From: Sphingomonadales bacterium
Lineage (GTDB): Bacteria > Pseudomonadota > Alphaproteobacteria > Sphingomonadales > Sphingomonadaceae
NCBI GenBank assembly: GCA_024636595.1
Contig: JAGXGT010000010.1
Coordinates: 1-25,947, forward strand
Length of the DNA: 25,947 nt
Direction: 5' to 3'
Both the position numbers and the translations under genes were made by a program. Shown here one piece after another: positions 8,010 through 15,601 of the stretch. Position 1 is the stretch's first letter; every line of letters begins with the position of its first letter. The notes beneath the pieces are model-generated. The model had not been told where the DNA came from, ran no database searches, and saw only the letters and a list, made by a program, of their open reading frames with translations.

Positions 8010-8996
8010 ATGAAAGTCCGAAAACCGGATCGTCACGTCCAATGGCCAAACACATTTGGCAGGCGCTTTCTTATTACCGTCGACACGGAAGAGGAATTTG
8101 ACTGGGATGCTCCCTTTCAACGCAGCGGCCACACCACTGTTTCGGTGCCCCAGCTGCGGGAATTTCAGCGATTTGCGGAGCAGTACGGGATCAAGCCAAT
8201 CTACTTTGTCGATTATGCAATTATTGAAGATGACGCGGCTGCGGCCTTTCTGAAAGCGGTTACCGAGCAACAAACCGCCCTGGTCGGCGTGCATCTGCAC
8301 CCCTGGGTCAATCCGCCTTTCGAAGAGCAGGTTAGCGTTCACAACAGCTTTGCCGGCAATTTGCCGAAAGCGCTGGAAGAGCAGAAGCTCGTTATATTGC
8401 GCGATGCGATCCGCGATAAAATTGGCGTAGCGCCGACGATCTTCCGTGCCGGGCGCTATGGTATTGGCCCGCATACGATGGAGCTTTTGATCAAGCACGG
8501 CTTTGTATTGGATAGCAGCATCCGGCCGCGTTTTGACTATAGCGGGCAGGGCGGACCGGATTTTCTGGCGGTTGGCGCGGAGCCGTTTTGGTGGAATGAG
8601 GACCATAGGCTTCTCGAAGTGCCGCTCACCACAGTATATTCGGGCCTCTTGCGCAAGCAAGCCGGTTTAATGGCGGCGGTTATGGAAAAATACCCTCTGA
8701 TCAATGCGGTGTTTTCCCGCAGCAAGATGCTCGAACGCATTCCGCTGACACCCGAAGGGATTTCGGCCCGCGAAACGAAAGAAGCGATTGACGTTGCGCT
8801 GGACGATGAATTGCAGTTGCTGGTTTTTTCCTTTCATTCCCCCTCCCTGTCACCTGGCCATACGCCTTATGTGCGAACACAGGCTGATCTGGACGGTTTT
8901 TATGAATGGTGGCGGGATGTGCTTGAACATCTGAACATGCGAGGCGTGAAGCCCGTCGATATCGGAGAACTCATGACCGCTGCGGCCGGCGTCTAG
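8010..8996 (+). CDS. Polysaccharide deacetylase family protein (NodB fold, WalW-like)
   Basis: The 328-residue protein has the signature of carbohydrate esterase family 4-like deacetylases. FLITVDTEEEFDW holds the catalytic/metal acidic residues, and the metal-binding HxH is seen as VGVHLHPWVNPP. RAGRYGIGPHTMELL follows, and a C-terminal FSFHSPSLSPGHTPY carries a further histidine. There is no signal peptide, so a cytoplasmic role on lipid-linked or nucleotide-linked sugars is plausible; the substrate is unknown. ATG 8010 has AGGA ten bases upstream and is chosen; an in-frame GTG at 7977 would add 11 residues with a poorly spaced ribosome site. It follows the kinase gene by 80 bp in the same direction and could share its transcript. 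It is not the PEP-CTERM-locus deacetylase type. Confidence 0.87.
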   Translation: MKVRKPDRHVQWPNTFGRRFLITVDTEEEFDWDAPFQRSGHTTVSVPQLREFQRFAEQYGIKPIYFVDYAIIEDDAAAAFLKAVTEQQTALVGVHLHPWVNPPFEEQVSVHNSFAGNLPKALEEQKLVILRDAIRDKIGVAPTIFRAGRYGIGPHTMELLIKHGFVLDSSIRPRFDYSGQGGPDFLAVGAEPFWWNEDHRLLEVPLTTVYSGLLRKQAGLMAAVMEKYPLINAVFSRSKMLERIPLTPEGISARETKEAIDVALDDELQLLVFSFHSPSLSPGHTPYVRTQADLDGFYEWWRDVLEHLNMRGVKPVDIGELMTAAAGV

Positions 8997-9107
8997 CCAA
9001 TCATCGGCGCCAACGGCACGAATCGCGATGATCGTTCTTGCCAAATCATCACGGCTTCCGCTATCGGACCATCCCTATGAGATTTGCCTGGAAAAAGCTG
9101 CTCATAA

Positions 9108-9184
9108 GGGCCTGTAGCTCAGTTGGTTAGAGCTGGCCGCTCATAACGGCTAGGTCGGGGGTTCGAGTCCCTCCGGGCCCACCA
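9108..9184 (+). tRNA. tRNA with CAU anticodon, probably tRNA-Ile2 (lysidine type)
   Basis: The 77-nt cloverleaf has acceptor GGGCCTG paired with CGGGCCC (one U-G), D-arm GCTC/GAGC, an anticodon stem around loop CTCATAA (anticodon CAU), a TTCGAGT T-loop and an encoded CCA. Because another CAU tRNA at 15329 looks like the elongator methionine tRNA, and the acceptor stem resembles tRNA-Ile(GAU), I infer that this one is the AUA-reading Ile2 species modified by TilS. Elongator Met cannot be excluded. Confidence 0.93.
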
Positions 9185-9289
9185 TATTTTTTCCAACGCC
9201 GGGAATGGCTCAGCTTGTGAGCAGCGGTGAAAAGAAGCGTGAAAAACCCTTTGCTTTTCCCAAAAGCACCGCCTAGGGGAAGCGCGCGT

Positions 9290-9366
9290 CGGGGAGTGGC
9301 GCAGCCTGGTAGCGCACCTGTTTTGGGTACAGGGGGTCGCAGGTTCAAATCCTGTCTCCCCGACCA
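9290..9366 (+). tRNA. tRNA-Pro (anticodon UGG)
   Basis: The 77-nt cloverleaf has acceptor CGGGGAG paired with CTCCCCG, D-arm GCGC/GCGC, an anticodon stem CCTGT/ACAGG around loop TTTGGGT (anticodon TGG), T-arm GCAGG-TTCAAAT-CCTGT and encoded CCA. It lies 105 bp after the CAU tRNA on the same strand. Confidence 0.97.
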
Positions 9367-9424
9367 TTTTCCTTCTCTCTGTATCCTGCGCTCGACATCC
9401 TGACCGGCCACGGCCAGGCCCAGG

Positions 9425-10012
9425 CTAGTTTCCGCTGGAGACCATTTTTCGCCACAGCCGGTAGCCTTTGTAGACCAGGGTGAGGCAGAGCACCAACAGC
9501 AGCGACGCGATGATCAGCGCTACCACCGGATTGGCGAAGGCCAGAAAAAGCAGGCCACCGGCGGCGATATCCTCACCGGTCGAAACGACCGCGTTGCTGA
9601 CCGGTTCCGGGCTGGTATTGACGAGCGCTCGAGCGCCGGCCTTGGCACCATGGCTCATCAGCGCCGCACCGCCGCCGACAAGGAAGACAACGACCTGCCA
9701 CACAGGATCGCTGGCATCGACGACCGCCAGCGCCAGCAGGGCACCGCCCAAGGGCCTGATCGCGGTGTGAACCGTGTCCCAGATAGAATCGAGCCACAGT
9801 ATCTTGTCCGCGAAAAATTCGGCGAACGCCCCGAAGGCGCTGATCGCCAGAACCCAGGGATTGGCGAAGGCGTCCAGGACCTGAAGATTTTCGGGCAGAC
9901 TGATCCACTCCAGCCGCATGGCCATCCCGGTTACAAAGACCGTGAGATAAAGCCGCCAGCCAGATATCAGGCTGACGCTACCGGCCAATCCCAATAGCTC
10001 TACAATTCCCAT
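9425..10012 (-). CDS. DUF4126 domain membrane protein
   Basis: The 195-residue protein matches the DUF4126 pattern as I know it: MGIVELLGLAGSVSLISGWRLYLTVFVTGM at the start, then an EFFADKILWLDSIWDTVHT motif, then IRPLGGALLALAV. Four to five hydrophobic segments are visible (about 8-28, 52-70, 85-115, 140-190 with a break). The family has no established function. ATG 10012 is preceded by AGGA nine bases upstream; a longer frame to 10060 exists but has no comparable ribosome site. The gene reads toward tRNA-Pro and is divergent from the Nudix gene, with about 105 bp between the starts. Confidence 0.88.
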   Translation of the reverse strand: MGIVELLGLAGSVSLISGWRLYLTVFVTGMAMRLEWISLPENLQVLDAFANPWVLAISAFGAFAEFFADKILWLDSIWDTVHTAIRPLGGALLALAVVDASDPVWQVVVFLVGGGAALMSHGAKAGARALVNTSPEPVSNAVVSTGEDIAAGGLLFLAFANPVVALIIASLLLVLCLTLVYKGYRLWRKMVSSGN

Positions 10013-10117
10013 GTTTTTGATCCTGCCATGCGGTTGAAATTTTGGCAAATCCGTTTGCACTTGGGCATCACGGTCAAAACACTTTGCAATGCTGTCGCTT
10101 GCTGTTCATATGAAAAT

Positions 10118-10942
10118 ATGAACCAGCCAAAAACCAGCCATCAGACGCCCGCAACGGATGCAATCACCGGCAAGCCGATGCCGAAACCGATTCCCGCCGC
10201 GACGCTGGTGATATTCCGCGATCAACCCGGGCGTGATGCGCCCGATCTGCTGATGGTGGAGCGCTCGGCGAAAATGGTCTTTGCCGCCGGTGCCGCGGTT
10301 TTTCCCGGCGGCCGGATCGATGATGCGGATTTCGATTTCGCCAGGACGCTCGGTCATGATGATTTCGAAGAATATGGTGCGCGCATCGCAGCGGTCCGGG
10401 AATCGATCGAGGAAACCGGGATCGCGGTCGCGGTCGAGGGCAATCTCGACGCGAAGCGCGTTTCCGAAGCGAGGCATGCGCTGCATGAAGGGACGAATCT
10501 CGCCGAGCTCTGCAACCAGTTCGACTGGCAGCTGGAGCTGGAGAAGCTGATCCCCTTTTCGCGCTGGTGCCCGCCGTTTGCGGAAAAGCGCGTGTTCGAC
10601 ACAAGATTCTACATGATCTCGCATGATGATCACAAGGCACAGGCCACGGTCGACGAAACCGAGAATTACAATCTCTTCTGGGGCAACGCGCAGACGGTGC
10701 TGGATCGCGCCGAAGCGGGTGAGGTGAAGATCATCTTCCCGACCAAGCGCAATCTCGAGCGGCTGGCACAATTCGGATCGTTTGACGAAGCCGTCGCTCA
10801 TGTCGCGGATCACCCATCGGTGATGGTCTCTCCGCATATCGAGAAACGGGATGGCGGGGTCCATCTGTGCATTCCCGAAGGAATCGGATATCCGATTACC
10901 TCGGAGCCGATGGAAGCCGTCCAGCGCGGTTTCAAAAAATAG
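10118..10942 (+). CDS. Nudix hydrolase, NUDT19-like
   Basis: The 274-residue protein contains a split Nudix box: FPGGRIDDAD (residues 62-71), an insertion of about 20 residues, then AAVRESIEETGI with the metal-binding REXXEE core (R94, E95, E98, E99). An insertion between the GG and REUXEE halves is typical of the RP2p/NUDT19 group, which in animals includes peroxisomal CoA diphosphatases; that substrate is only a suggestion here. Length is longer than the usual 150-200-residue Nudix proteins but normal for this subgroup. ATG 10118 was chosen because the Nudix fold starts at PAATLVIFR; no strong Shine-Dalgarno is present. It ends 6 bp from the CCA end of the convergent tRNA-Arg gene. Confidence 0.9.
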   Translation: MNQPKTSHQTPATDAITGKPMPKPIPAATLVIFRDQPGRDAPDLLMVERSAKMVFAAGAAVFPGGRIDDADFDFARTLGHDDFEEYGARIAAVRESIEETGIAVAVEGNLDAKRVSEARHALHEGTNLAELCNQFDWQLELEKLIPFSRWCPPFAEKRVFDTRFYMISHDDHKAQATVDETENYNLFWGNAQTVLDRAEAGEVKIIFPTKRNLERLAQFGSFDEAVAHVADHPSVMVSPHIEKRDGGVHLCIPEGIGYPITSEPMEAVQRGFKK

Positions 10943-10948
10943 GGAAAA

Positions 10949-11025
10949 TGGTGCGCCCGGCAGGACTCGAACCTGCTGCCTCAAGATTAGAAGTCTCGCG
11001 CTCTATCCAGATGAGCTACGGGCGC
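10949..11025 (-). tRNA. tRNA-Arg (anticodon UCU)
   Basis: On the minus strand, acceptor GCGCCCG pairs with CGGGCGC, D-arm GCTC/GAGC, anticodon loop CTTCTAA (anticodon TCT), T-arm GCAGG-TTCGAGT-CCTGC and encoded CCA, 77 nt in total. It reads AGA codons. It converges on the Nudix gene with a 6-bp gap. Confidence 0.97.
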
Positions 11026-11128
11026 ACGAATTGAAGCGCTTTAGCGGTCTTTTGACTCGCTGCAAACCGTGATGTTCGCCAGCCGCCAAAATTGTTGAAT
11101 TGTCGCGGGACTGGGGTAAGGTCAGCGG

Positions 11129-11860
11129 ATGCACGAAAGCCCCATCCAGCGGACTTCCGCCTCCAGCCAGACCGGCCACCATTTCCGCTATTATGATTTT
11201 GTGATGGCGGCCTTTGTGACGGTGTTGCTGCTGTCCAATGTCATCGGCGCGGCCAAGCCGACATTCATCATGATCAGCGGCGAGCAGTGGATCTATGGCG
11301 CGGGCATCTTGTTCTTCCCGCTCGGCTATGTGATCGGTGACGTGCTAACCGAGGTTTATGGCTATGCGCGGGCGAGGCGGGTCATCTGGGCCGGTTTTGC
11401 CGCGCTGCTGTTCATGGCCTTCATGAGCTGGGTGGTGGTATCCCTGCCGCCGGCAGCGGGCTGGGAAGGGCAGGCGGCCTATGAAAGCGTGTTCGGTCAG
11501 GTTCCGCGCATCGTTGGAGCCTCGATCATCGCCTTCTGGGCCGGCGAATTTGTGAACAGCTATGTGATGGCCCGGATGAAGGTCTGGACCCAGGGCAAGG
11601 CCCTGTGGACCCGGACAATCGGTTCCACGGTTGTGGGGCAGGGCGTCGACAGCCTGATCTTCTATCCGCTGGCTTTTCTCGGCATATGGGAAACATCTGC
11701 GGTGATTACGGTGATGGTCACCAGCTGGCTGCTGAAGGTGCTCTGGGAAGCCGTGCTGACGCCGGTGACCTATCTGGTTGTCGGCTGGCTGAAACGGCGC
11801 GAGGGTGTCGATATCTATGATGAAGATACCAATTTCACGCCGTTCAGCACCTCATCCTGA
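11129..11860 (+). CDS. Queuosine precursor transporter (YhhQ/VUT family)
   Basis: The 243-residue integral membrane protein shows the VUT/YhhQ signature: a first helix FVMAAFVTVLLLSNVIGAAK, the GAGILFFPLGYVIGDVLTEVYGYARARRVIW block, and IIAFWAGEFVNSYVMARMK followed by LWTRTIGSTVVGQGVDSLIF. About six hydrophobic segments can be counted. E. coli YhhQ takes up the queuosine precursor preQ0; the same role is inferred here for salvage of the tRNA wobble modification. The ATG at 11129 lies just after a purine-rich GGGGTAAGG stretch. It ends 2 bp from the convergent small membrane protein gene. Confidence 0.92.
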   Translation: MHESPIQRTSASSQTGHHFRYYDFVMAAFVTVLLLSNVIGAAKPTFIMISGEQWIYGAGILFFPLGYVIGDVLTEVYGYARARRVIWAGFAALLFMAFMSWVVVSLPPAAGWEGQAAYESVFGQVPRIVGASIIAFWAGEFVNSYVMARMKVWTQGKALWTRTIGSTVVGQGVDSLIFYPLAFLGIWETSAVITVMVTSWLLKVLWEAVLTPVTYLVVGWLKRREGVDIYDEDTNFTPFSTSS

Positions 11861-11861
11861 T

Positions 11862-12293
11862 CTAGTGCAGGAGACCATTTTGTTCGGCCCGCCATGAAAT
11901 TCCGGCAAACCCGGCGGCAAAAAGCAGAATGAGCACCGGCATGATCCATCCCTGACCGGATATGAATTCCATATAGCCGTCGATGATGAAATAGCTGCTG
12001 AACTGCACAACCACCGCGAGCAGCGACAAGAGGAACAGCCGTACCGTGACCCGCTTTTGTAGCAGCCAGCAGATCGACGCCACAAAGCCCGCAAAAACGG
12101 CGATGGCAAAGGCTGCTGTTACCCAGAACGGCTGGGTCGACAATAGATCCTGCTGAAGCTCCGGCAGCGCAGCAAATTGTGCCGCACTCATGGTGACCTG
12201 CTGCAAGTAGGCGAGCACGCCAATCCCATTCCAGAGCAGCGCTACCACCCCGACCACCCAGAACCATATCGGCGCTTTTGTCTTGTCCGTCAT
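11862..12293 (-). CDS. Small four-helix membrane protein, function unknown
   Basis: The 143-residue protein has four hydrophobic segments: IWFWVVGVVALLWNGIGVLA (about 9-28), WVTAAFAIAVFAGFVASICW (57-76), a third around LFLLSLLAVVVQFSSYFII (85-103) and a fourth around GWIMPVLILLFAAGFAGISW (112-131). Similar proteins are common in marine proteobacteria, sometimes called sugar transporter without experimental basis, so no function is assigned. Of two adjacent ATG codons (12296 and 12293) the second lies 7 nt from GGAG and is chosen; an upstream frame to 12353 lacks a ribosome site. It is divergent from the peroxiredoxin gene with 171 AT-rich bases between the starts. Confidence 0.78.
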   Translation of the reverse strand: MTDKTKAPIWFWVVGVVALLWNGIGVLAYLQQVTMSAAQFAALPELQQDLLSTQPFWVTAAFAIAVFAGFVASICWLLQKRVTVRLFLLSLLAVVVQFSSYFIIDGYMEFISGQGWIMPVLILLFAAGFAGISWRAEQNGLLH

Positions 12294-12464
12294 CATTGAT
12301 CTCCATCCCCTAGATACATCGGCCATTTTGACCTCTTGCGGGAAGGCTTTCAAGCCAAACCGGATATGTGAGTGATTATGTAGATCAGAGCGGTCAATTA
12401 AATCAATTTAACCGATAATAAAATCGATGCTAGCTCGCGGCCATTGAAACAAATGGAGTCAATA

Positions 12465-13016
12465 ATGATCGGTAGAAATATCCCCCAAGTTACCCTGAAA
12501 ACCCGCGTTCGTGACGCAGCTGTGGACGGCGAAAACCCGTTCCGCTGGCAGGACGTGAACACCAAGGACCTGTTCGCTGGCAAGCGGATCGCTGTTTTCT
12601 CTCTTCCAGGCGCCTTTACCCCAACCTGCTCGAATGAGCAGTGCCCCGCTTTTGAACGCCTCTATGACGAGTTCAAAGCGCGCGGCGTCGACGAGGTCTA
12701 TTGCATCTCAGTCAATGATGCGTTCGTGATGTATCAGTGGGGCAAGTCCCTGGGTCTTGAGAAGGTGAAACTGCTTCCCGATGGATCGGGTGACTTCACG
12801 CGCCGTATGGGCATGCTGATCAAGAAAAACCATCTTGGTTTTGGTGATCGCAGCTGGCGCTATTCGATGATCGCCGACGACGGAGTGGTCAGCGCGTGGT
12901 TTGAAGAGCCAGGCATTAATGACGAAGGCGTCGACAACGATCCCTACGTCGAATCGACCCCGGAAAAACTTCTGAACTGGCTCGACAACGACGAAGCGGA
13001 ACGCAAGGCCGCCTAG
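12465..13016 (+). CDS. Peroxiredoxin, Prx5-like
   Basis: The 183-residue protein is a thiol peroxidase of the AhpC/TSA superfamily, Prx5/hybrid-Prx type. It has FSLPGAFTPTCSNEQCPAFE with the peroxidatic cysteine Cys55 in the PxxxTxxC motif, then VDEVYCISVNDAFVMYQWG, PDGSGDFTRRMGML and SWRYSMIADDGVV. A second cysteine (Cys60) replaces the usual hydrophobic residue of the QLPG segment and is not at a known resolving position. ATG 12465 has GGAG six bases upstream; the upstream ATG 12453 and TTG 12444 are weaker. The gene is monocistronic, with a strong terminator behind it. Reduction by glutathione/glutaredoxin or thioredoxin is inferred from the family; trxB lies 11 kb away. Confidence 0.94.
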   Translation: MIGRNIPQVTLKTRVRDAAVDGENPFRWQDVNTKDLFAGKRIAVFSLPGAFTPTCSNEQCPAFERLYDEFKARGVDEVYCISVNDAFVMYQWGKSLGLEKVKLLPDGSGDFTRRMGMLIKKNHLGFGDRSWRYSMIADDGVVSAWFEEPGINDEGVDNDPYVESTPEKLLNWLDNDEAERKAA

Positions 13017-13038
13017 TCAAATTTCGTCCCCCGAATGG

Positions 13039-13070
13039 AACCGCGAGCAAGCAATTGCTCGCGGTTTTAT
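13039..13070 (+). terminator. Rho-independent terminator of the peroxiredoxin gene
   Basis: AACCGCGAGCAA, loop GCAA, TTGCTCGCGGTT (perfect 12-bp stem) then TTTAT, 22 bp after the peroxiredoxin stop codon. Confidence 0.92.
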
Positions 13071-13091
13071 ATTGTGTGATAGATCGGGATC

Positions 13092-13610
13092 ATGGAGCGC
13101 CTCAATAAACCCATCATCATGACGGCGCAAATGGGCAAGGCGGATTTTGCCTGGGCCGACAGTCTGCGCCGGCGCTATTTTCCGCCGGAGCGGAACCTGA
13201 TCAGCGCTCATATTACGCTGTTTCACCATCTGCCGCCGCAGGCACTGGATGAAATCAAGGCTGCGGTTGTCGCTCTGACGAGCAACTTGCCAAAGCCTGA
13301 AGCAACACTGACCGGTTTGATCCATCTCGGGCGCGGCGTGGCCTACCAGCTACATGCGCCGGAATTGCTGGCTTTGCGGATGGAACTGGCCGACCGGTTT
13401 GCGGGCTTGCTGGTGGCGCAGGATCAGCAAACCCCGAGGCTTCACATCACTGTGCAGAACAAAGTGATCCCCGCCGAGGCCAAGCGATTGTTTGAAGAGC
13501 TGTCGGCCACGTTCGAACCGCGTCCCTTTGTCATTCACGGCATCGGGCTGCATTATTACGTGGATGGTCCGTGGCAGGACATCGGCAACTGGTCCTTTCG
13601 CGGGCGCTAA
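13092..13610 (+). CDS. 2'-5' RNA ligase / 2H phosphoesterase family protein
   Basis: The 172-residue protein has the two HxT motifs that define the 2H superfamily: AHITLF (His40, Thr42) and LHITVQ (His118, Thr120), about 78 residues apart as in LigT-like proteins. Such enzymes open 2',3'-cyclic phosphates or 2'-5' linkages in RNA or nucleotides; the natural substrate is unknown. The sequence after the second motif (GIGLHYYVDGPWQDIGNWSFRG) is the usual C-terminal strand. ATG 13092 is preceded by a weak GGGA; an internal ATG ten codons in is a possible alternative. It is followed by an inverted-repeat element. Confidence 0.88.
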   Translation: MERLNKPIIMTAQMGKADFAWADSLRRRYFPPERNLISAHITLFHHLPPQALDEIKAAVVALTSNLPKPEATLTGLIHLGRGVAYQLHAPELLALRMELADRFAGLLVAQDQQTPRLHITVQNKVIPAEAKRLFEELSATFEPRPFVIHGIGLHYYVDGPWQDIGNWSFRGR

Positions 13611-13657
13611 GCATCGTTGTGGTGAACCAGAAGCCAGAAACTCATGAAAGGCAGGGA

Positions 13658-13838
13658 CCCAATTCCCCTTCTCCCGTGAGGGAGAAGGATGCGCAGACTT
13701 GGCAGCTTGTCTGCCTAGTCGTAGCTGGATGAGGGTGTACTGCGCTTCAGAGGGCAGAACACCCTCATCCAACGGCGCCTAATTCGCTTTGCTCATAAGG
13801 CTCTGTATCCTTCTCCCGCACGGGAGAAGGGAAATGGG
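13658..13838. repeat. Nested inverted-repeat element (REP/MITE-like)
   Basis: Imperfect terminal inverted repeats of about 33 bp at 13658-13690 and 13807-13838 share the core CTTCTCCCG..GGGAGAAGGA, and each arm is itself a palindrome. Inside lies a perfect 12-bp inverted pair, GGATGAGGGTGT (13727-13738) and ACACCCTCATCC (13759-13770). The layout is that of interspersed palindromic elements found between genes in many proteobacteria. It fills most of the 307-bp gap between the 2H phosphoesterase and the reductase gene and encodes no protein. Confidence 0.8.
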
Positions 13839-13917
13839 AATGCGCTTATAGTGAAGATCACGTACGTCCGCTCTGGATTGCCGCCGTACCCACGTTTCTG
13901 GCTTGCTGAAACAGCCG

Positions 13918-15153
13918 CTAGCGAACTCCCACTTCCTTGATCGGAATCTCCGTGTTGACGAGTTCGTCCTTGTCGAGATTCAATCCCTCCACGACGGCTT
14001 TGCGGCCCTGCACATAATCTTTGGTCGCGTTGACGCAATCAAGCGCGACGACCTTGCCGTCGCGGTAATAGATTACTGAGAATTTGCGCGAGGCCGGATC
14101 GCCGCGCACGACATAGCTGTCGTGGCCAGTCGATAGCCCGACGGTTTGCAACTTCAGATCATATTGGTTCGACCAGAACCATGGAACCGCATCATATTCG
14201 GTTTCTTCGCCGAGGATATCGAGCGCCGCCACTTTCGCCTGGTCGTTGGCATTCTGGACCGATTCAAGCCGGATCATCGCACCATCGGCATATATATTGC
14301 TGTGCGCGGCGCAATCGCCGATCGCATAGACATCTTCGAGACTGGTGCGGCAATGCTGATCGACGTCGACGCCATTGCCGGTCGCTGCGCCCGCCGCGAC
14401 CAGCGGACCGGTTTCCGGGATGATGCCGATCCCGACCACGAACATGTCTGCCTCCAGCGTGCGTCCATCGGCCAGCGTAACGGCAGTGGCGATGCCATCC
14501 TCCCCGGCATCAAAACCGGCAACGGTAGCGTCCAGCTCTATGGTGACACCATGGCTGCGATGCTCGGCTTCAAAAAAGCGGGACAGGGTTTCGCCAGCCA
14601 CACGGGACAAAACCCGGTCGAGAGATTCGACTATCGTTATCTGCTTGCCCAATTTGGTCAGCACGGCGGCGGCTTCCAGCCCGATATAGCCGCCGCCGAC
14701 GACAACGACTTTGTGCACCGCCGGCAAAGCTGCCATGATCTTGTCGACGTCAGCGCGAGACCGGACAGCATGGATGTTGCGGGCCTGGCTTCCCGGACAG
14801 TCCAGCATGCGCGGAGAGCCACCGGTCGCCCAGATCAGCTTGTCATAGCCAATTTCATCATCGGACGCCAAAGTAACGGTCTTGCCGATCGGATCAAGCT
14901 TCGACACTCGGCGGCCGGTTAACAAGTCAATTTCGCGTTCGCCCCAGAAGCTCTCGGGCCGCAGCAATATCCGTTCAAAGGGTTTCTCGCCCGCAAGATA
15001 TTCCTTCGACAGCGGCGGACGCTCATAAGGCGGATATTTCTCGTTCCCCAACAGACCGATCGACCCTTCAAACTTCTTCTGACGCAGCGCTATCGCCGCT
15101 TGCGCGCCCGCGTGACCAGCGCCAACAATCAAAATGTCATAAAATGCGTTCAT
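13918..15153 (-). CDS. FAD-dependent ferredoxin reductase-type oxidoreductase
   Basis: The 411-residue protein has the class of putidaredoxin/rhodocoxin reductases. An FAD-binding GAGHAGAQAAIALRQ sits at residues 10-24, followed by PPYERPPLSKEYLAGE, ATGGSPR, the NAD(H)-binding VVVVGGGYIGLEAAAVL (about 147-163) and the second FAD motif DVYAIGDCAAHSN, then the C-terminal reductase domain with VPWFWSNQYDLKLQTVG. It would pass electrons from NADH to a [2Fe-2S] ferredoxin, usually for a P450 or dioxygenase; neither is found in this window, so the partner is elsewhere. ATG 15153 is chosen since AAGGGG lies a few bases upstream and the Rossmann fold follows directly; the frame extends upstream to 15240 without support. 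Confidence 0.93.
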   Translation of the reverse strand: MNAFYDILIVGAGHAGAQAAIALRQKKFEGSIGLLGNEKYPPYERPPLSKEYLAGEKPFERILLRPESFWGEREIDLLTGRRVSKLDPIGKTVTLASDDEIGYDKLIWATGGSPRMLDCPGSQARNIHAVRSRADVDKIMAALPAVHKVVVVGGGYIGLEAAAVLTKLGKQITIVESLDRVLSRVAGETLSRFFEAEHRSHGVTIELDATVAGFDAGEDGIATAVTLADGRTLEADMFVVGIGIIPETGPLVAAGAATGNGVDVDQHCRTSLEDVYAIGDCAAHSNIYADGAMIRLESVQNANDQAKVAALDILGEETEYDAVPWFWSNQYDLKLQTVGLSTGHDSYVVRGDPASRKFSVIYYRDGKVVALDCVNATKDYVQGRKAVVEGLNLDKDELVNTEIPIKEVGVR

Positions 15154-15328
15154 ATTTGCCCCTTGGTGCCACATATCGGCGTAGACAGGGCTGTTAGCGC
15201 GGATCGCATTGGCCGCGCAAGTTTTAGCGCATTTCTCCATTCCGCTTGTTGACCGGAAACAATGCTATGACTATAGCGCCGCGATCCGGAGAGTTTCGTG
15301 GCGATTGTGACATTCGCCCGGATCCGAT

Positions 15329-15405
15329 GGCGGAGTAGCTCAGGTGGTTAGAGCAGTGGAATCATAATCCATGTGTCGGGGGTTCGAGTCCCTCCTCCGC
15401 TACCA
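15329..15405 (+). tRNA. tRNA-Met (elongator, anticodon CAU)
   Basis: The 77-nt cloverleaf has acceptor GGCGGAG against CTCCGCT (1-72 is a G-U wobble), D-arm GCTC/GAGC, an anticodon arm TGGAA-TCATAAT-CCA region with CAU, T-arm GGGGG-TTCGAGT-CCCTC and encoded CCA. Paired position 1-72 and sequence type point to an elongator and not an initiator tRNA. Its 3' portion is repeated twice downstream, marking it as an integration target. Confidence 0.95.
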
Positions 15406-15407
15406 AA
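15357..15407 (+). repeat. attL-like site within tRNA-Met
   Basis: 51 bp from the anticodon stem of tRNA-Met to two bases past its CCA are repeated exactly at 18131-18181, and the last 35 (plus 4 flanking) bases at 16176-16214. This is the standard attachment-site geometry of tyrosine recombinases that integrate into tRNA genes and rebuild the tRNA. Confidence 0.85.
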
Positions 15408-15601
15408 ATTTCAAGACATGATTGGTTGTCGCTTACGCAGGCTGAATGCTCTCGTGCTTGTGCTCGCTTGTGAATGGGTAGCGGACATCTATCACCTCTA
15501 TTGCCAACAATGGGAGACAAGGGTCGACGGGCTATCCGAGAAACCACTTTGGACGCTTGTTTGAAAGTGATATGCTCTCGGCTCGATCAAAGGAGGACCT
15601 A

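Noticed and set aside
7680..8660. A 326-codon minus-strand frame opposite the HisKA and deacetylase genes
   Set aside because: It spans the ends of two recognised genes on the other strand and shows no family features.
10106..10984. A 292-codon minus-strand frame opposite the Nudix gene
   Set aside because: It mirrors a gene with clear Nudix motifs, runs into tRNA-Arg and has no ribosome site or domain. It is a high-GC shadow frame.
15362..15547. Minus-strand frames ending in peptides like ILVAEEGLEPPTHGL
   Set aside because: This peptide is the antisense translation of the tRNA-Met T-arm. The same false peptide arises at 16072-16308 and 17813-18355 from the repeated tRNA ends, and similar ones cover the tRNA genes at 9119-9411.
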